Notes under the pieces: generated by a model
Database searches by the model: none
Seen by the model: the letters and a program-made list of their open reading frames with translations, nothing else
What the model was told of the DNA's origin: nothing
Virus record (IMG/VR): IMGVR_UViG_3300013089_000004
Span: 1-21,703 of that record
Reading direction: 5' to 3' (one strand)
Length of the DNA: 21,703 nucleotides
DNA from: a virus
Part shown: in pieces, positions 14,977 through 21,703 of the stretch
How positions within the stretch are numbered: the stretch's first letter is position 1
How the letters are laid out: each line of letters begins with the position of its first letter
Translations under genes and position numbers: made by a program

Positions 14977-15510
14977 TTAGAACAAAACTCTGGTTTGATT
15001 CTTCTGTGATTTCATAGGTTTCTTAGCAATCATAGGTTCCGGAGGAGCCTCTAACGCATTGAAAGCAGGTTTAATGGCCCCAGCATCCATGGATGGCATA
15101 GGAGTTTCAGCTGCACTTGACTCGGGCCCCATTGGAGCGGGAGGTGCACCAGCGGGAGCTCCCATAGGAGATGCAGGTGCTTCCAGTGCCGGTTCCCCGC
15201 CTAGTCCTGCTGGAGCCATAGCATTAGGATCCATACTACTAGGTGCTCCCCCTTCAGATAACATAGACTCTACGAACCCCTTTAGATGCTGCATAAGTAA
15301 GTCAGCCTTAGGGTCTCCCTGCTTCGCAGCAGCGGAAGTGTATAGAGTTAATGTTCTTAGAGCCTGCATGACCGGGTTGTCTTCACCCTCCATACTGGCG
15401 GCATTGGTATCTGTCATCTCAGGCATTTGATCCATACTCGGATAAGGCTGTGGGCCCTGTTCCATTGGTGCCGGAGCTGGCATTCCGCCAGCAGGTTTTA
15501 TTTGCATCAT
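14977..15510 (-). CDS. Pro/Ala/Met-rich low-complexity protein, 177 aa
   Basis: Residues 1-40 and 85-160 are dominated by Pro, Ala, Met and Gly (GGMPAPAP; PAGAPPAPMGP). Between them lies one probable amphipathic helix pair, NPVMQALRTLTLYTSAAAKQ near 45-64 and ADLLMQHLKGFVESMLSEGG. The C-terminus is basic (IAKKPMKSQKNQTRVLF). The start overlaps the upstream stop as ATGATGA, and GAGGACAC precedes it. Similar Pro/Met/Ala-rich proteins with a short helical core occur next to portals in several phages, but I know no function. It could be an internal head protein or an accessory to the portal or scaffold. Confidence 0.65.
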   Translation of the reverse strand: MMQIKPAGGMPAPAPMEQGPQPYPSMDQMPEMTDTNAASMEGEDNPVMQALRTLTLYTSAAAKQGDPKADLLMQHLKGFVESMLSEGGAPSSMDPNAMAPAGLGGEPALEAPASPMGAPAGAPPAPMGPESSAAETPMPSMDAGAIKPAFNALEAPPEPMIAKKPMKSQKNQTRVLF

Positions 15511-15746
15511 TGTGTCCTCATCTTTCGTTCACGTGCTCCTTGGATTCTACCCTGCTCGGAGACTGCGATTGCTTTTGCTTGTTTAGGATTGGTGACTATG
15601 TTGCCAGCCCCACTCTTTAAATTACCTGTCTTGAATTCACCCATCACTGATCCAAATTTATTCTGTGGTGACATCTGGTTCTCCACTGCCTGTGGCTGCT
15701 GTGAGTACTTATCAGCTTCAGGGGTCTGTTGTATGACTGATGCCAT
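15507..15746 (-). CDS. DUF6496-like small protein, 79 aa
   Basis: Residues 30-66 contain the pattern FGSVMGEFKTGNLKSG, then a Gly-rich turn and NPKQAKAIAVSEQ. This agrees with the small domain I know as DUF6496 ('vMhEFk.G.L.Sg.gkkV..rkQAiAIAlSea'), found in short bacterial and phage proteins. No molecular function is established for it. The first 29 residues are Gln/Pro-rich and disordered; the C-terminus is basic. ATG 15746 shares one base with the portal stop (TAATG), so it is probably translated by reinitiation from the portal gene and made in proportion to it. It could bind the portal or a nucleic acid; this is inference. Confidence 0.72.
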   Translation of the reverse strand: MASVIQQTPEADKYSQQPQAVENQMSPQNKFGSVMGEFKTGNLKSGAGNIVTNPKQAKAIAVSEQGRIQGARERKMRTQ

Positions 15747-17608
15747 TACATGCCCCCCACTCCACCCATAGGTGCTGCTGGCGGTGCCTGTTGGGCTGCT
15801 GCCTGATCAGCTTCCTGTTTACGTCTTAATACTTCTTCCTTACGAGGCCACTCTAATACAGTCAAAAGTTCCTCGGCATCTATTACCTGATCCTGAAAGA
15901 GATTCCTGGCTAACTGACCACGTTTCTCTTTCATGAATGGTAAAGATGTACCAGCTTGTACACTTATATCAAACATCCCCTTAGAGGTTCCGTCCGGAGA
16001 CTGCCACTCAGCAGGATAGTATGTTTTAGTTTCTTCATCAAACTCATAGTCTCGGTAAGTATACCCGAATCCGTCTTCCTTCTCTTCTACAAAGAACTCC
16101 AGGTACTGAGGATATTCCGTGTCTCCGGATATCTTTAGCATCCTTGGTGTAGAATAATACTGCATCATTCTGCTTATAACCAAGTATCCCATCTTAGTCA
16201 TGGAGGTCTGCAGGTTACGCTCTTTTAATCTGATACGAGTCTGAGCTGCATCCTGTAAGCTATTGATTGCTTCCGCTGCTGTGACTCCTGCTGGCTTACG
16301 GCCCTGAGTTACATCATGCACCCCTGACTGTGTATCGGCCAATTGCCGGAACAGGCCATACATCTCAAACATCTGAGGAGGCATAGATGGTGCAGGTTCC
16401 CTGGTTACCATGCTCCCTCTATTCTTAGGGATGATAGCTCCAACCTGGTTAGTAAGTGTCCGGGGATCTACTCCCGAATCATTGTCCACGATCCACACTG
16501 GATTAGTCATCATGTTCATCCAGTCAACTAACGTGGCCATATTCTTATTGATAAGCTTCTGAGTCTCTATTAGAGGCTCTACCTCACCTTCACCCCAGAA
16601 CTTTCTTGGGACTAGGGTATCAACGAAGCGAGTAAAAGGCTTCTTTCCATCCTTGTACGGGTTAGCTTTAGTCTGTAGTACTAAGCGTCTATCCGGTAGT
16701 ACAGTTATTACTTTGCCTGTAGGATACTTCCTCTTTTGAGTCTTTTCCTTAGAGCCATCATCATTCTCAAGCTCATACTCTTCCATAGAGAAATCATCTA
16801 ACCAGCATTCAAGTACCATGACCTCTTTATCATCATTACCTGAGCCTTCTGGGTTCTGCATATCCCCTGAGTCTATTGAACTCTTACGATCAGTAGGACT
16901 TACCAGTAGTACTTCACCATTATAGGCTTCTTCTTTAGGCTGCTTAGAGTCTTCGCCTCTGTCCTGGAATGTACCTGTGATGTCCTCAGCTTTATCCGGG
17001 AACATCCTCTTCAGTTCACCCACTGACATGTATAGTCTTTGGATGACCCATGCACATTTCTTATCGAAGTCTTCAGCATCCTGAGGTAAGTAGATATTAC
17101 GGGGATCAACCACCATGCATGTGATGTCACCTAGACCTTCTTCAGCTTCTGAGTCCCAACAAGTCTTAAGGATAGCTGCATCATATATCAAACTGTCAAA
17201 GATCACGTCTACGATAGTGTGCTGCATACTGGTTCTCTCCCACCAAACTTGAACAGCTTTGGATAGGATATCAGCGAACTTATAATCAGTAGGATCCCGA
17301 GGCTCTACGTCAAAACCTGGGGATGCATCGGTCATGATCGGGAGTATAGTCTGTACTGTAGCTCGTATGATGTTGATATTGGGACTAGCCTTGTAAGAAG
17401 GACGCTTCACTTCCCACTGATTTCCTTTATAAAAGCTCCAGTACTTATCCCAACTGCCATCTACAGATTTACGTGCGGCCTTACCTTTCTCAAGGAGGGC
17501 CATGACCATCTTATAATCCTTTTTACTGGTATCATCCTGCTTAGGAGCAGGTTTACCATTAGGATTGTTCACTTCATTAGACTGCGCATTTATATCTAAA
17601 TAAGCCAT
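15746..17608 (-). CDS. Portal protein, 620 aa
   Basis: Size, position after the terminase and motifs identify the portal, the dodecameric ring through which DNA enters and leaves the capsid. Visible blocks are the N-terminal helix with SWDKYWSFYKGNQW (residues 51-64), PNINIIRATVQTILPIMTDA (76-95), a wing region with VVDPRNIYLP, the stretch TLVPRKFWGEGEVEPLI, ETQKLINKNMATLVDWMNMM, and a long helix with GVTAAEAINSLQDAAQTRIR. This is the arrangement of podovirus-type portals. The Glu-rich segment with VEEKEDGFGYTYRDYEFD lies near 540-557. The tail is Gln/Ala/Pro-rich and ends GGVGGM. The start ATG overlaps the previous stop (TAATG). Confidence 0.88.
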   Translation of the reverse strand: MAYLDINAQSNEVNNPNGKPAPKQDDTSKKDYKMVMALLEKGKAARKSVDGSWDKYWSFYKGNQWEVKRPSYKASPNINIIRATVQTILPIMTDASPGFDVEPRDPTDYKFADILSKAVQVWWERTSMQHTIVDVIFDSLIYDAAILKTCWDSEAEEGLGDITCMVVDPRNIYLPQDAEDFDKKCAWVIQRLYMSVGELKRMFPDKAEDITGTFQDRGEDSKQPKEEAYNGEVLLVSPTDRKSSIDSGDMQNPEGSGNDDKEVMVLECWLDDFSMEEYELENDDGSKEKTQKRKYPTGKVITVLPDRRLVLQTKANPYKDGKKPFTRFVDTLVPRKFWGEGEVEPLIETQKLINKNMATLVDWMNMMTNPVWIVDNDSGVDPRTLTNQVGAIIPKNRGSMVTREPAPSMPPQMFEMYGLFRQLADTQSGVHDVTQGRKPAGVTAAEAINSLQDAAQTRIRLKERNLQTSMTKMGYLVISRMMQYYSTPRMLKISGDTEYPQYLEFFVEEKEDGFGYTYRDYEFDEETKTYYPAEWQSPDGTSKGMFDISVQAGTSLPFMKEKRGQLARNLFQDQVIDAEELLTVLEWPRKEEVLRRKQEADQAAAQQAPPAAPMGGVGGM

Positions 17609-17925
17609 TAAATGTCCTCTAGCTTACGTTTGATCTCCCGAGGGATATCATCATATGATTGTTTCTTCGGTGCTAGCTTACGGCCATATTCCCGATCGTT
17701 ACCGATGGGTACCATCTCTGACCCATCATTGGCAGCCATGTACTTCTTATTGGCCTCACTGAAATCTCTTTTACTACCCAAGGGCACTGATACCATGGGT
17801 ACCGTGTATACTCTTTGCAGTGTAAGGTTGCAGTCTTCACAGACTTCTTCCCGGGCACAGTCCTTAGAGGCTTTGACTATCTCGTAGTCTCTACCGCACT
17901 GGATGCATGAGTATGGGTATATCAT
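17608..17925 (-). CDS. FmdB-type zinc ribbon protein, 105 aa
   Basis: I chose ATG 17925, which overlaps the upstream stop as ATGA, with GAAGG about ten bases upstream; the frame also extends to a TTG at 17934. The N-terminus is a compact zinc ribbon: Y-P-Y-x-C7-x-x-C10-G, then C29-x-x-C32, with an extra Cys at 23, followed by LQRVYTVP. This is the FmdB/regulatory zinc-ribbon pattern. The C-terminal 60 residues are charged and probably helical (REYGRKLAPKK, IPREIKRKLEDI). Such genes recur between terminase and portal in phages with no assigned role; a structural zinc site for protein or DNA contact during packaging is possible. The gene runs straight into the portal start. Confidence 0.75.
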   Translation of the reverse strand: MIYPYSCIQCGRDYEIVKASKDCAREEVCEDCNLTLQRVYTVPMVSVPLGSKRDFSEANKKYMAANDGSEMVPIGNDREYGRKLAPKKQSYDDIPREIKRKLEDI

Positions 17926-18167
17926 CTTACACAACCCTTCTCCATGTACCTTATGACCATGTCTAACTTTTGGTCTACTCTTATCTCAAGCCTCTTGATC
18001 TGATCTTTATTCTCAAGTGTACGCTCTTCAACTCGTGCCACTGTGGTAGAGGCTACAGCCGCTACGGTAAGGGCTGCAAGTATTGTACCTGCCATTGTTA
18101 GCGCGAACCATCTCCAAGGCACGAATATCCTGCCACAAGTTTCTATCTTATCATGTTCTTCGGCCAT
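17922..18167 (-). CDS. Small single-span membrane protein with coiled-coil tail, 81 aa
   Basis: Residues 19-42 form one strong hydrophobic segment (FALTMAGTILAALTVAAVAS), followed by a charged heptad-like helix from 45 to 76 (RVEERTLENKDQIKRLEIRV). One Cys precedes the membrane segment and one lies near the end. This topology (short N-terminus, one span, coiled coil) is seen in holin-like, spanin-like and assorted phage accessory proteins. Its place between the large terminase and portal genes is unusual for a lysis gene. ATG 18167 has GAGG five bases upstream, and the gene overlaps the zinc-ribbon gene by four bases. Role uncertain. Confidence 0.65.
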   Translation of the reverse strand: MAEEHDKIETCGRIFVPWRWFALTMAGTILAALTVAAVASTTVARVEERTLENKDQIKRLEIRVDQKLDMVIRYMEKGCVR

Positions 18168-18182
18168 ATTTACCTCTGCGTG

Positions 18183-19565
18183 CTATAAGTTGTACCAGTC
18201 TACCGATTCCCTCTGTGCTAATATCGTATTGACCTGGGTATTAATGTGAACCTTTTTACGCTCAAGAGCTTGTTCACTGTATACCCCAAGTACTCCATAT
18301 CGGCATTCATCTGCTGTGTCATCACCGTCCATCTTCAGTGTTATGTCCCTATTGTTAGGATCAGTGATTACTGTCTGCATACCTTCAAGGAATGTGCTAT
18401 TGTATCCATCCCAGTAAAACATCGTAGGCATGCCATCAACTTCATTCATCACCTGTCTTAGTAAGCTGCACCCATTCTTTTTGTCATTGTTGGCCTTCTG
18501 GAAGATGGTGCGTGCTCCACCTTTCTGGAATCGGTCTATGTACTCATCAATGATAGCCCGTGAAAACTGTTCATTTACCTTAGACTTAGTCCACATGGAG
18601 GGATCAGCGAAGATCTTTACGGGCATCTGCCCGTATGAGCCTGTGAAGCTGGCTAACCGTTGATATATCTCATCTGCATGAGTTTCTGCTGTGCCTCCGT
18701 CATTCAGATAACTGAATAAGCGGTACATATTGCCATTTGGTGCTGAGTACCATAGTCCGAAAGAAGTGGAATGGGTAGTACCGTGGTCGAGACTACCGTA
18801 GAGCCTCTCCATACATTCTGACTCTTCAATGTGAAATGGTTTCACTAGGCTCAAAGGGGATATATTATAAAATTGTCCCTCAAACACAGTAAAGTCCCCA
18901 TGTAACATGGCAGACCTCATTGGTTCTGGTAGAGCCTCTAGTCTTCTGATGTACTCCGGGTCATTCTCCATCAAGGATGGATTATCATACACTAGAGCCT
19001 TCAGAAATGCAAAGTGCTGTGGATCCTCACCTACTTCCATCTGCTTATCGATGAACATCCTCTTTAACCACATGTGACCTACGCCACCTGGGTTAAATGT
19101 CATTAACATGCGAGGTTTGATCTCTGATGTAGTACGAAGGCAGGCTCTAAGGTCCTGGAAGATCTTCTTACGATGGAACTGTGCCTCATCCAGGATGATC
19201 GTATCATACTCACCACCCTGAAACTTTATAAGATCCTTCTCACCTTCACAGTATCCTAATTCAATGATGCTCCCATTCGGGAATACCAGTTGGTGTCGTC
19301 TCTCGATGTACTTACATACTCCAATGTTCACATAATCACTGATGAATCGGTCGATATGGTTACGCTGTAGTTCAGGAAAGGTCTTCCTGACTAGAAGGTG
19401 CTTAGACTTGGGGTATTTCAAAGAACGTGCTATCAAGTAAATTCGTGCTAGGTGGGATTTCCCACCACCTCTAGCTCCGCCGTATCCTAGTATCTCGGTC
19501 TTAGCTAAAAGTTTTAGAGCCTCACCCTGTTTCGGATGCAGCTCTACGTTAAGCTCTAATGCCAC
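18183..19565 (-). CDS. terL: Terminase large subunit (DNA packaging ATPase/nuclease), 460 aa
   Basis: The motor that pumps DNA into the prohead and cuts it. The ATPase domain shows Walker A GGARGGGKS (residues 29-37, Lys36), Walker B TIILDEAQF (122-130, Asp126-Glu127) and the coupling motif TFNPGG (156-161). The RNase H-like nuclease domain shows its acidic residues in LDHGTT (Asp260), FADPS (Asp321) and DDTADECRYG (around 415-423). The length fits complete TerL proteins, so it appears intact. The start is GTG 19565; AGGGGGG lies three to four bases upstream, and no better start exists. It follows TerS by 14 bases. Confidence 0.95.
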   Translation of the reverse strand: MALELNVELHPKQGEALKLLAKTEILGYGGARGGGKSHLARIYLIARSLKYPKSKHLLVRKTFPELQRNHIDRFISDYVNIGVCKYIERRHQLVFPNGSIIELGYCEGEKDLIKFQGGEYDTIILDEAQFHRKKIFQDLRACLRTTSEIKPRMLMTFNPGGVGHMWLKRMFIDKQMEVGEDPQHFAFLKALVYDNPSLMENDPEYIRRLEALPEPMRSAMLHGDFTVFEGQFYNISPLSLVKPFHIEESECMERLYGSLDHGTTHSTSFGLWYSAPNGNMYRLFSYLNDGGTAETHADEIYQRLASFTGSYGQMPVKIFADPSMWTKSKVNEQFSRAIIDEYIDRFQKGGARTIFQKANNDKKNGCSLLRQVMNEVDGMPTMFYWDGYNSTFLEGMQTVITDPNNRDITLKMDGDDTADECRYGVLGVYSEQALERKKVHINTQVNTILAQRESVDWYNL

Positions 19566-19579
19566 TTGCCCCCCTGGGC

Positions 19580-19960
19580 TTATACTTCAATATCACCAGA
19601 TATCTTGATTGTCATGGTGATGTCACCTGTATGTTCCTGGATTATGGTCTCATTTTGTCCCATAACGCTCTTTAACCAGTAGATCGACCCAGTGCATCTG
19701 CCATCAAACAGCCTTTTTGCGTGTTTATCGGCGATTTGACTCCTTGCGCCCCTTATAATGCCGGAAAAGGGGCCTTTACCATCTTTCTCTGACATCCACT
19801 CTGTCAAGGTATCTCTATCAATACCCATGTGAACTGCAAGACCAAAAAGTGTTGGTCGGTCTCCATCTTTTACGAAATAGCTATCAACTAACTCCTGACA
19901 TTTCTTAACAGTCAGCTTTCTTGGTCGGCCTTTAACGTGAGTCTTAGACGTTCTAGGCAT
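19580..19960 (-). CDS. terS: Terminase small subunit, 126 aa
   Basis: Small, basic DNA-recognition subunit placed directly before TerL. The N-terminal GRPRKLT (11-17) and a helix-turn-helix (LFGLAVHMGIDRDTLTEWM, residues 38-56) are followed by a second helical part with ARSQIADKHAKRLFDGRCTG (73-92) and SIYWLKSVMG, the pattern common to small terminases of the gp3/DNA-packaging type. The end (EHTGDITMTIKISGDIEV) is a beta segment that often contacts the large subunit. ATG 19960 has GAGG seven bases upstream. Confidence 0.85.
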   Translation of the reverse strand: MPRTSKTHVKGRPRKLTVKKCQELVDSYFVKDGDRPTLFGLAVHMGIDRDTLTEWMSEKDGKGPFSGIIRGARSQIADKHAKRLFDGRCTGSIYWLKSVMGQNETIIQEHTGDITMTIKISGDIEV

Positions 19961-19964
19961 ATTG

Positions 19965-20144
19965 TTACCTCTTGATGATGGCGGTATCAGTTATCAGTCT
20001 TAGTCCAGTATTCAATAAGACTATGATGACTACAGCTACCTTAGGGTTTATCACTGATCCACCGGCTAGCTCTTGAATTCCAAGTGCTATAGCAGATAGG
20101 ACATTTACCCAGATTGTTTTACTTTTATACCACTTCTTAGTCAC
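19965..20144 (-). CDS. Small membrane protein, candidate holin, 59 aa
   Basis: I chose GTG 20144, which has AGGA seven bases upstream; the frame is open to a TTG at 20198 but no SD supports it. The protein begins MTKKWYKSKTIWVN and has two hydrophobic segments, about residues 11-25 (TIWVNVLSAIALGIQ) and 33-48 (NPKVAVVIIVLLNTGL), followed by a short polar end (RLITDTAIIKR). The 'K.WYKSKT.W.N...' start and 'P......I...N.gLR..T' end are familiar from short phage membrane proteins usually annotated as holin-like. Holins set lysis timing by making holes in the inner membrane. No endolysin gene is visible in the window, so the assignment stays tentative. Confidence 0.6.
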   Translation of the reverse strand: MTKKWYKSKTIWVNVLSAIALGIQELAGGSVINPKVAVVIIVLLNTGLRLITDTAIIKR

Positions 20145-20228
20145 GTATAGATCCTGTCGAAGATGCTTCTTTTCGTACACAGGTACATAGTATACCAATA
20201 TACCAGGGTATTTCAGGATTCTACATTA

Positions 20229-20579
20229 TTATTTTGTATTATTTTTGATGAGTTCTTGCTTTGTAAGTATTCCGTGCTTCACTTTGTCATATGCTCCCCG
20301 AACTCCTGAGCTTATAAGATCCATTTGGGTATGGTTCATCATGAAGATTTCTTCCTTGTCGGGGTACTGCCTTGAGTAGCCACATCCCGATAAGAAGATG
20401 GCTCCCTCCATTAGTTCATGGTGCAAGTAGTCTAGGAAAGTCTCTATGTTATATTTAGCGTTGATGTTCACTTTCTTTTCATATATGGAACATTCTCCGC
20501 CTAGTAGGTCTCCCTTTGATATGACCCTATTGCATGTCCATGTCTGTCCGAACCAAAAGAACTCAGCTTGTTTTCTCAT
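20229..20579 (-). CDS. Zincin-like small protein with HExxE motif, 116 aa
   Basis: The central helix reads FLDYLHHELMEGAI (residues 48-61), containing His54-Glu55-x-x-Glu58, followed by NHTQMDLIS at 82-90. Short phage proteins with 'LLHEilEAi ... H..is.l' have this layout and are usually treated as putative metallopeptidases related to the zincin fold; the third ligand is Glu rather than the usual His. The N-terminus is beta-rich (EFFWFGQTWTCNRVI; GGECSIYEKKVNINAK). Whether it cleaves peptide bonds is unknown. ATG 20579 overlaps the sigma-like gene by 17 bases, with AAGGG upstream, so it belongs to the same operon. It might act in lysis, host takeover or virion maturation; I cannot choose. 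Confidence 0.6.
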   Translation of the reverse strand: MRKQAEFFWFGQTWTCNRVISKGDLLGGECSIYEKKVNINAKYNIETFLDYLHHELMEGAIFLSGCGYSRQYPDKEEIFMMNHTQMDLISSGVRGAYDKVKHGILTKQELIKNNTK

Positions 20580-21072
20580 TGAATAGGGCCCTTATCTTCT
20601 TGCGGATGCTTTGACGTATATGGCACTCTGACATGAGTGATATCTCCATTACCTCACAGATCTCTCTGCCTTTGAGTCCAGATTCCCTGAGGTCCAACAC
20701 TCTCAGTTCTTTCTCAGTAAGTTGTGCCTTGACCTTTTTTAAACTGAGTTCGCCAAGTAAGGCGTCTGTCCAGTCAGGGGTGACTTTGTGGGTCTCTACG
20801 AAAGAGTCATAATTTTTGAGGTCTATCTGTGAGCGTTTACCGTAGATGCTCTTAAGCTTTCGTTTGATCACCGAGAACATATAAACCTGGAATAACCCCT
20901 CTGAAGGCTTATACCTACCGAGGGCGTTATATCTCAGTATGTGTAGGACTACCTCACTTACCAGGTCTTCGAGTTGGTCCGGATCATGTATGTGGGTGAT
21001 CCAGTGTATGATCATTTCTAACTCTTCCCTATTTTCCTTATAGAATTTGGTTATATCGGTTGTTTGATTCAT
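20563..21072 (-). CDS. Sigma-70-like factor (second of a pair), 169 aa
   Basis: ATG 21072 overlaps the upstream stop as ATGA; the frame extends to a TTG at 21123, which would overlap the upstream gene by 55 bases and is less likely. Residues 30-76 resemble sigma region 2: DPDQLEDLVSEVVLHILRY (the acidic 'aedl.qev...' helix), then FQVYMFSVIKRKLKS in the place of the 2.3-2.4 helix. Residues 115-163 resemble region 4: LTEKELRVLDLRESGLKGREI (helix before and within the helix-turn-helix) and a basic recognition helix, RQSIRKKIRAL. The layout is that of small ECF-type factors, though the match is weak. It likely directs host RNA polymerase to phage late promoters, judging from its place at the head of the late operon. 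Confidence 0.65.
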   Translation of the reverse strand: MNQTTDITKFYKENREELEMIIHWITHIHDPDQLEDLVSEVVLHILRYNALGRYKPSEGLFQVYMFSVIKRKLKSIYGKRSQIDLKNYDSFVETHKVTPDWTDALLGELSLKKVKAQLTEKELRVLDLRESGLKGREICEVMEISLMSECHIRQSIRKKIRALFNEKTS

Positions 21073-21581
21073 CCTTTGTAATACCTCTTGAATTTCTTTC
21101 GGATACTTTTCATGAGTGCCCAAGCATGCCCACGATTTAATCCTATAAGCTTTTCGGCCTCTCCTTGAGTACTACCAGCTAGTAGTTGATCCCATAATGC
21201 GAGTTCTAAGCCCCCTAGGAGCCCTCTGAATCTTTCGAGGTCTAGTTTTAGGTTGACGTTCATTTCGTGGCTTGGCTGTACCTCTATGTAGCTCTCATCG
21301 AATTCTGTGTGTTTATTCCCGTAAGCATTACCTTTCCTGTTTCTTTTTTTATAGATGTTCGATATATAGAAATCCATGGTCCGAGTAAGATAGCATGATG
21401 GGTTCCTCAAAGGATCAATATTCTCACAAACCTGCAGCCTTATAACATTACATACCCAGCTATTGAATTCTTCAGTCTTATGATCATCAGGTAAGTTTCC
21501 TTTTACCTTCCATAGCCATATCTTGAGAAGATCCATATAATTCTCTTTGATAGTCTTTATTGTATTTGATGAGATGTTCAT
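21069..21581 (-). CDS. Sigma-70-like factor (first of a pair), 170 aa
   Basis: A divergent sigma-like protein. Residues 15-82 can be read as region 2 (LLKIWLWKVKGNL; EEFNSWVCNVIRLQVCENID; YLTRTMDFYISNIYKKRNR), and residues 118-165 as region 4 with a helix-turn-helix (LGGLELALWDQLLAGSTQGE, then EKLIGLNRGHAWALMKSIRK). Both proteins of the pair end with the same short basic stretch (SIRKK), and their domain order is alike, so they may be old duplicates. The start at ATG 21581 has only a poor SD (GGGG too close); ATG at 21536 is a possible alternative. Confidence in the sigma assignment is moderate. Confidence 0.55.
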   Translation of the reverse strand: MNISSNTIKTIKENYMDLLKIWLWKVKGNLPDDHKTEEFNSWVCNVIRLQVCENIDPLRNPSCYLTRTMDFYISNIYKKRNRKGNAYGNKHTEFDESYIEVQPSHEMNVNLKLDLERFRGLLGGLELALWDQLLAGSTQGEAEKLIGLNRGHAWALMKSIRKKFKRYYKG

Positions 21582-21703
21582 ACCCCAATATACTCTAAAA
21601 GATGAAGTTTTTACCGGGGGCTCAGCAAATAGTTACCCTTCCCCATGTAAGAGTATTCACTGAGTACCTTTAACTATGACCTCTGTCCTCCGATGCTTTT
21701 GTG
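21582..21703 (-). other. Leader of the operon; no gene supported
   Basis: All three minus-strand frames entering from the window edge meet a stop within 50 bases (21674, 21670, 21658), so at most a few C-terminal residues of an upstream gene are present and its frame cannot be chosen. No convincing -35/-10 pair, operator or terminator was found in the rest. Confidence 0.5.

Noticed and set aside
15059-15430. Plus-strand 123-codon frame rich in Ala, Gly, Pro and Ser
   Set aside because: It mirrors the Pro/Ala/Met-rich minus-strand gene, which has a good start and coupling; low-complexity shadow.
20145-20198. TTG-initiated extension of the holin-like gene
   Set aside because: No SD before the TTG; GTG 20144 has AGGA at good spacing and starts at the usual KKWYKSKT position.
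21073-21123. TTG-initiated N-terminal extension of the second sigma-like gene
   Set aside because: It would overlap the upstream gene by 55 bases; the ATG at 21072 makes a standard ATGA junction.
21611-21646. 11-residue reading frame (MGKGNYLLSPR) in the leader of the sigma-like genes, considered as a leader peptide
   Set aside because: No SD sequence, no run of regulatory codons and no attenuator hairpin.
1-21703. Recoded stop codons, prompted by the internal TAA after the capsid gene
   Set aside because: TAA, TAG and TGA all end well-supported genes here (for example TAG ends TerL), so the standard bacterial code fits.

Overview
The window is the late, virion-building half of a tailed double-stranded DNA phage or prophage (Caudoviricetes). 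Every supported gene lies on the minus strand, so the module reads from right (about 21.6 kb) to left (position 1), and the last gene runs off the left edge. Genes are packed with ATGA or TAATG overlaps or gaps of a few bases, as in one long late operon. No host gene, tRNA, integrase, insertion sequence or CRISPR array was seen. The host cannot be named. Start sites have ordinary Shine-Dalgarno (SD) sequences, mostly AAGGAG/GAGG types, plus an unusual G5 type in front of several genes.

Layout in transcription order. (1) 21581-20563: two adjacent, translationally coupled small sigma-70-like genes, the likely late-transcription control. (2) 20579-19965: a small protein with an HExxE zincin-like motif, then a small two-helix membrane protein that could be a holin. 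(3) 19960-18183: terminase small and large subunits, with Walker A, Walker B and nuclease aspartates visible in the large one. (4) 18167-17608: a membrane/coiled-coil protein and an FmdB-type zinc ribbon. (5) 17608-14742: portal protein, a DUF6496-like small protein and two low-complexity proteins. (6) 14676-12840: scaffold and HK97-fold major capsid protein. (7) 12839-10445: a leader with a possible SD-sequestering pseudoknot, a MptE/DUF115 (motility accessory factor-like) protein, and three small proteins that may be capsid decoration or neck components. (8) 10476-7887: a head-tail adaptor and a large beta-rich protein placed like P22 gp10. (9) 7884-2178: four proteins rich in coiled coil, alanine or glutamine, occupying the place of podovirus ejection proteins. 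(10) 2177-1: a collagen-like fibre, a laminin-G-like protein and a third fibre-like gene cut by the window edge.

The gene order (TerS, TerL, portal, scaffold, coat, gp4-like adaptor, gp10-like hub, ejection proteins, fibres), with no tail tube, sheath or tape measure, points to a short-tailed, P22-like podovirus plan. This rests on gene order and residue patterns; no database search was possible.

The points most worth following are: a phage-borne DUF115/Maf-like putative glycosyltransferase inside the head operon, in the same operon as a proline-free Gly-X-Thr collagen fibre; a GC-rich, foldable leader that may hide the start site of that transferase; a 26-codon reading frame with an internal stop just after the capsid gene; and the tandem sigma-like pair.
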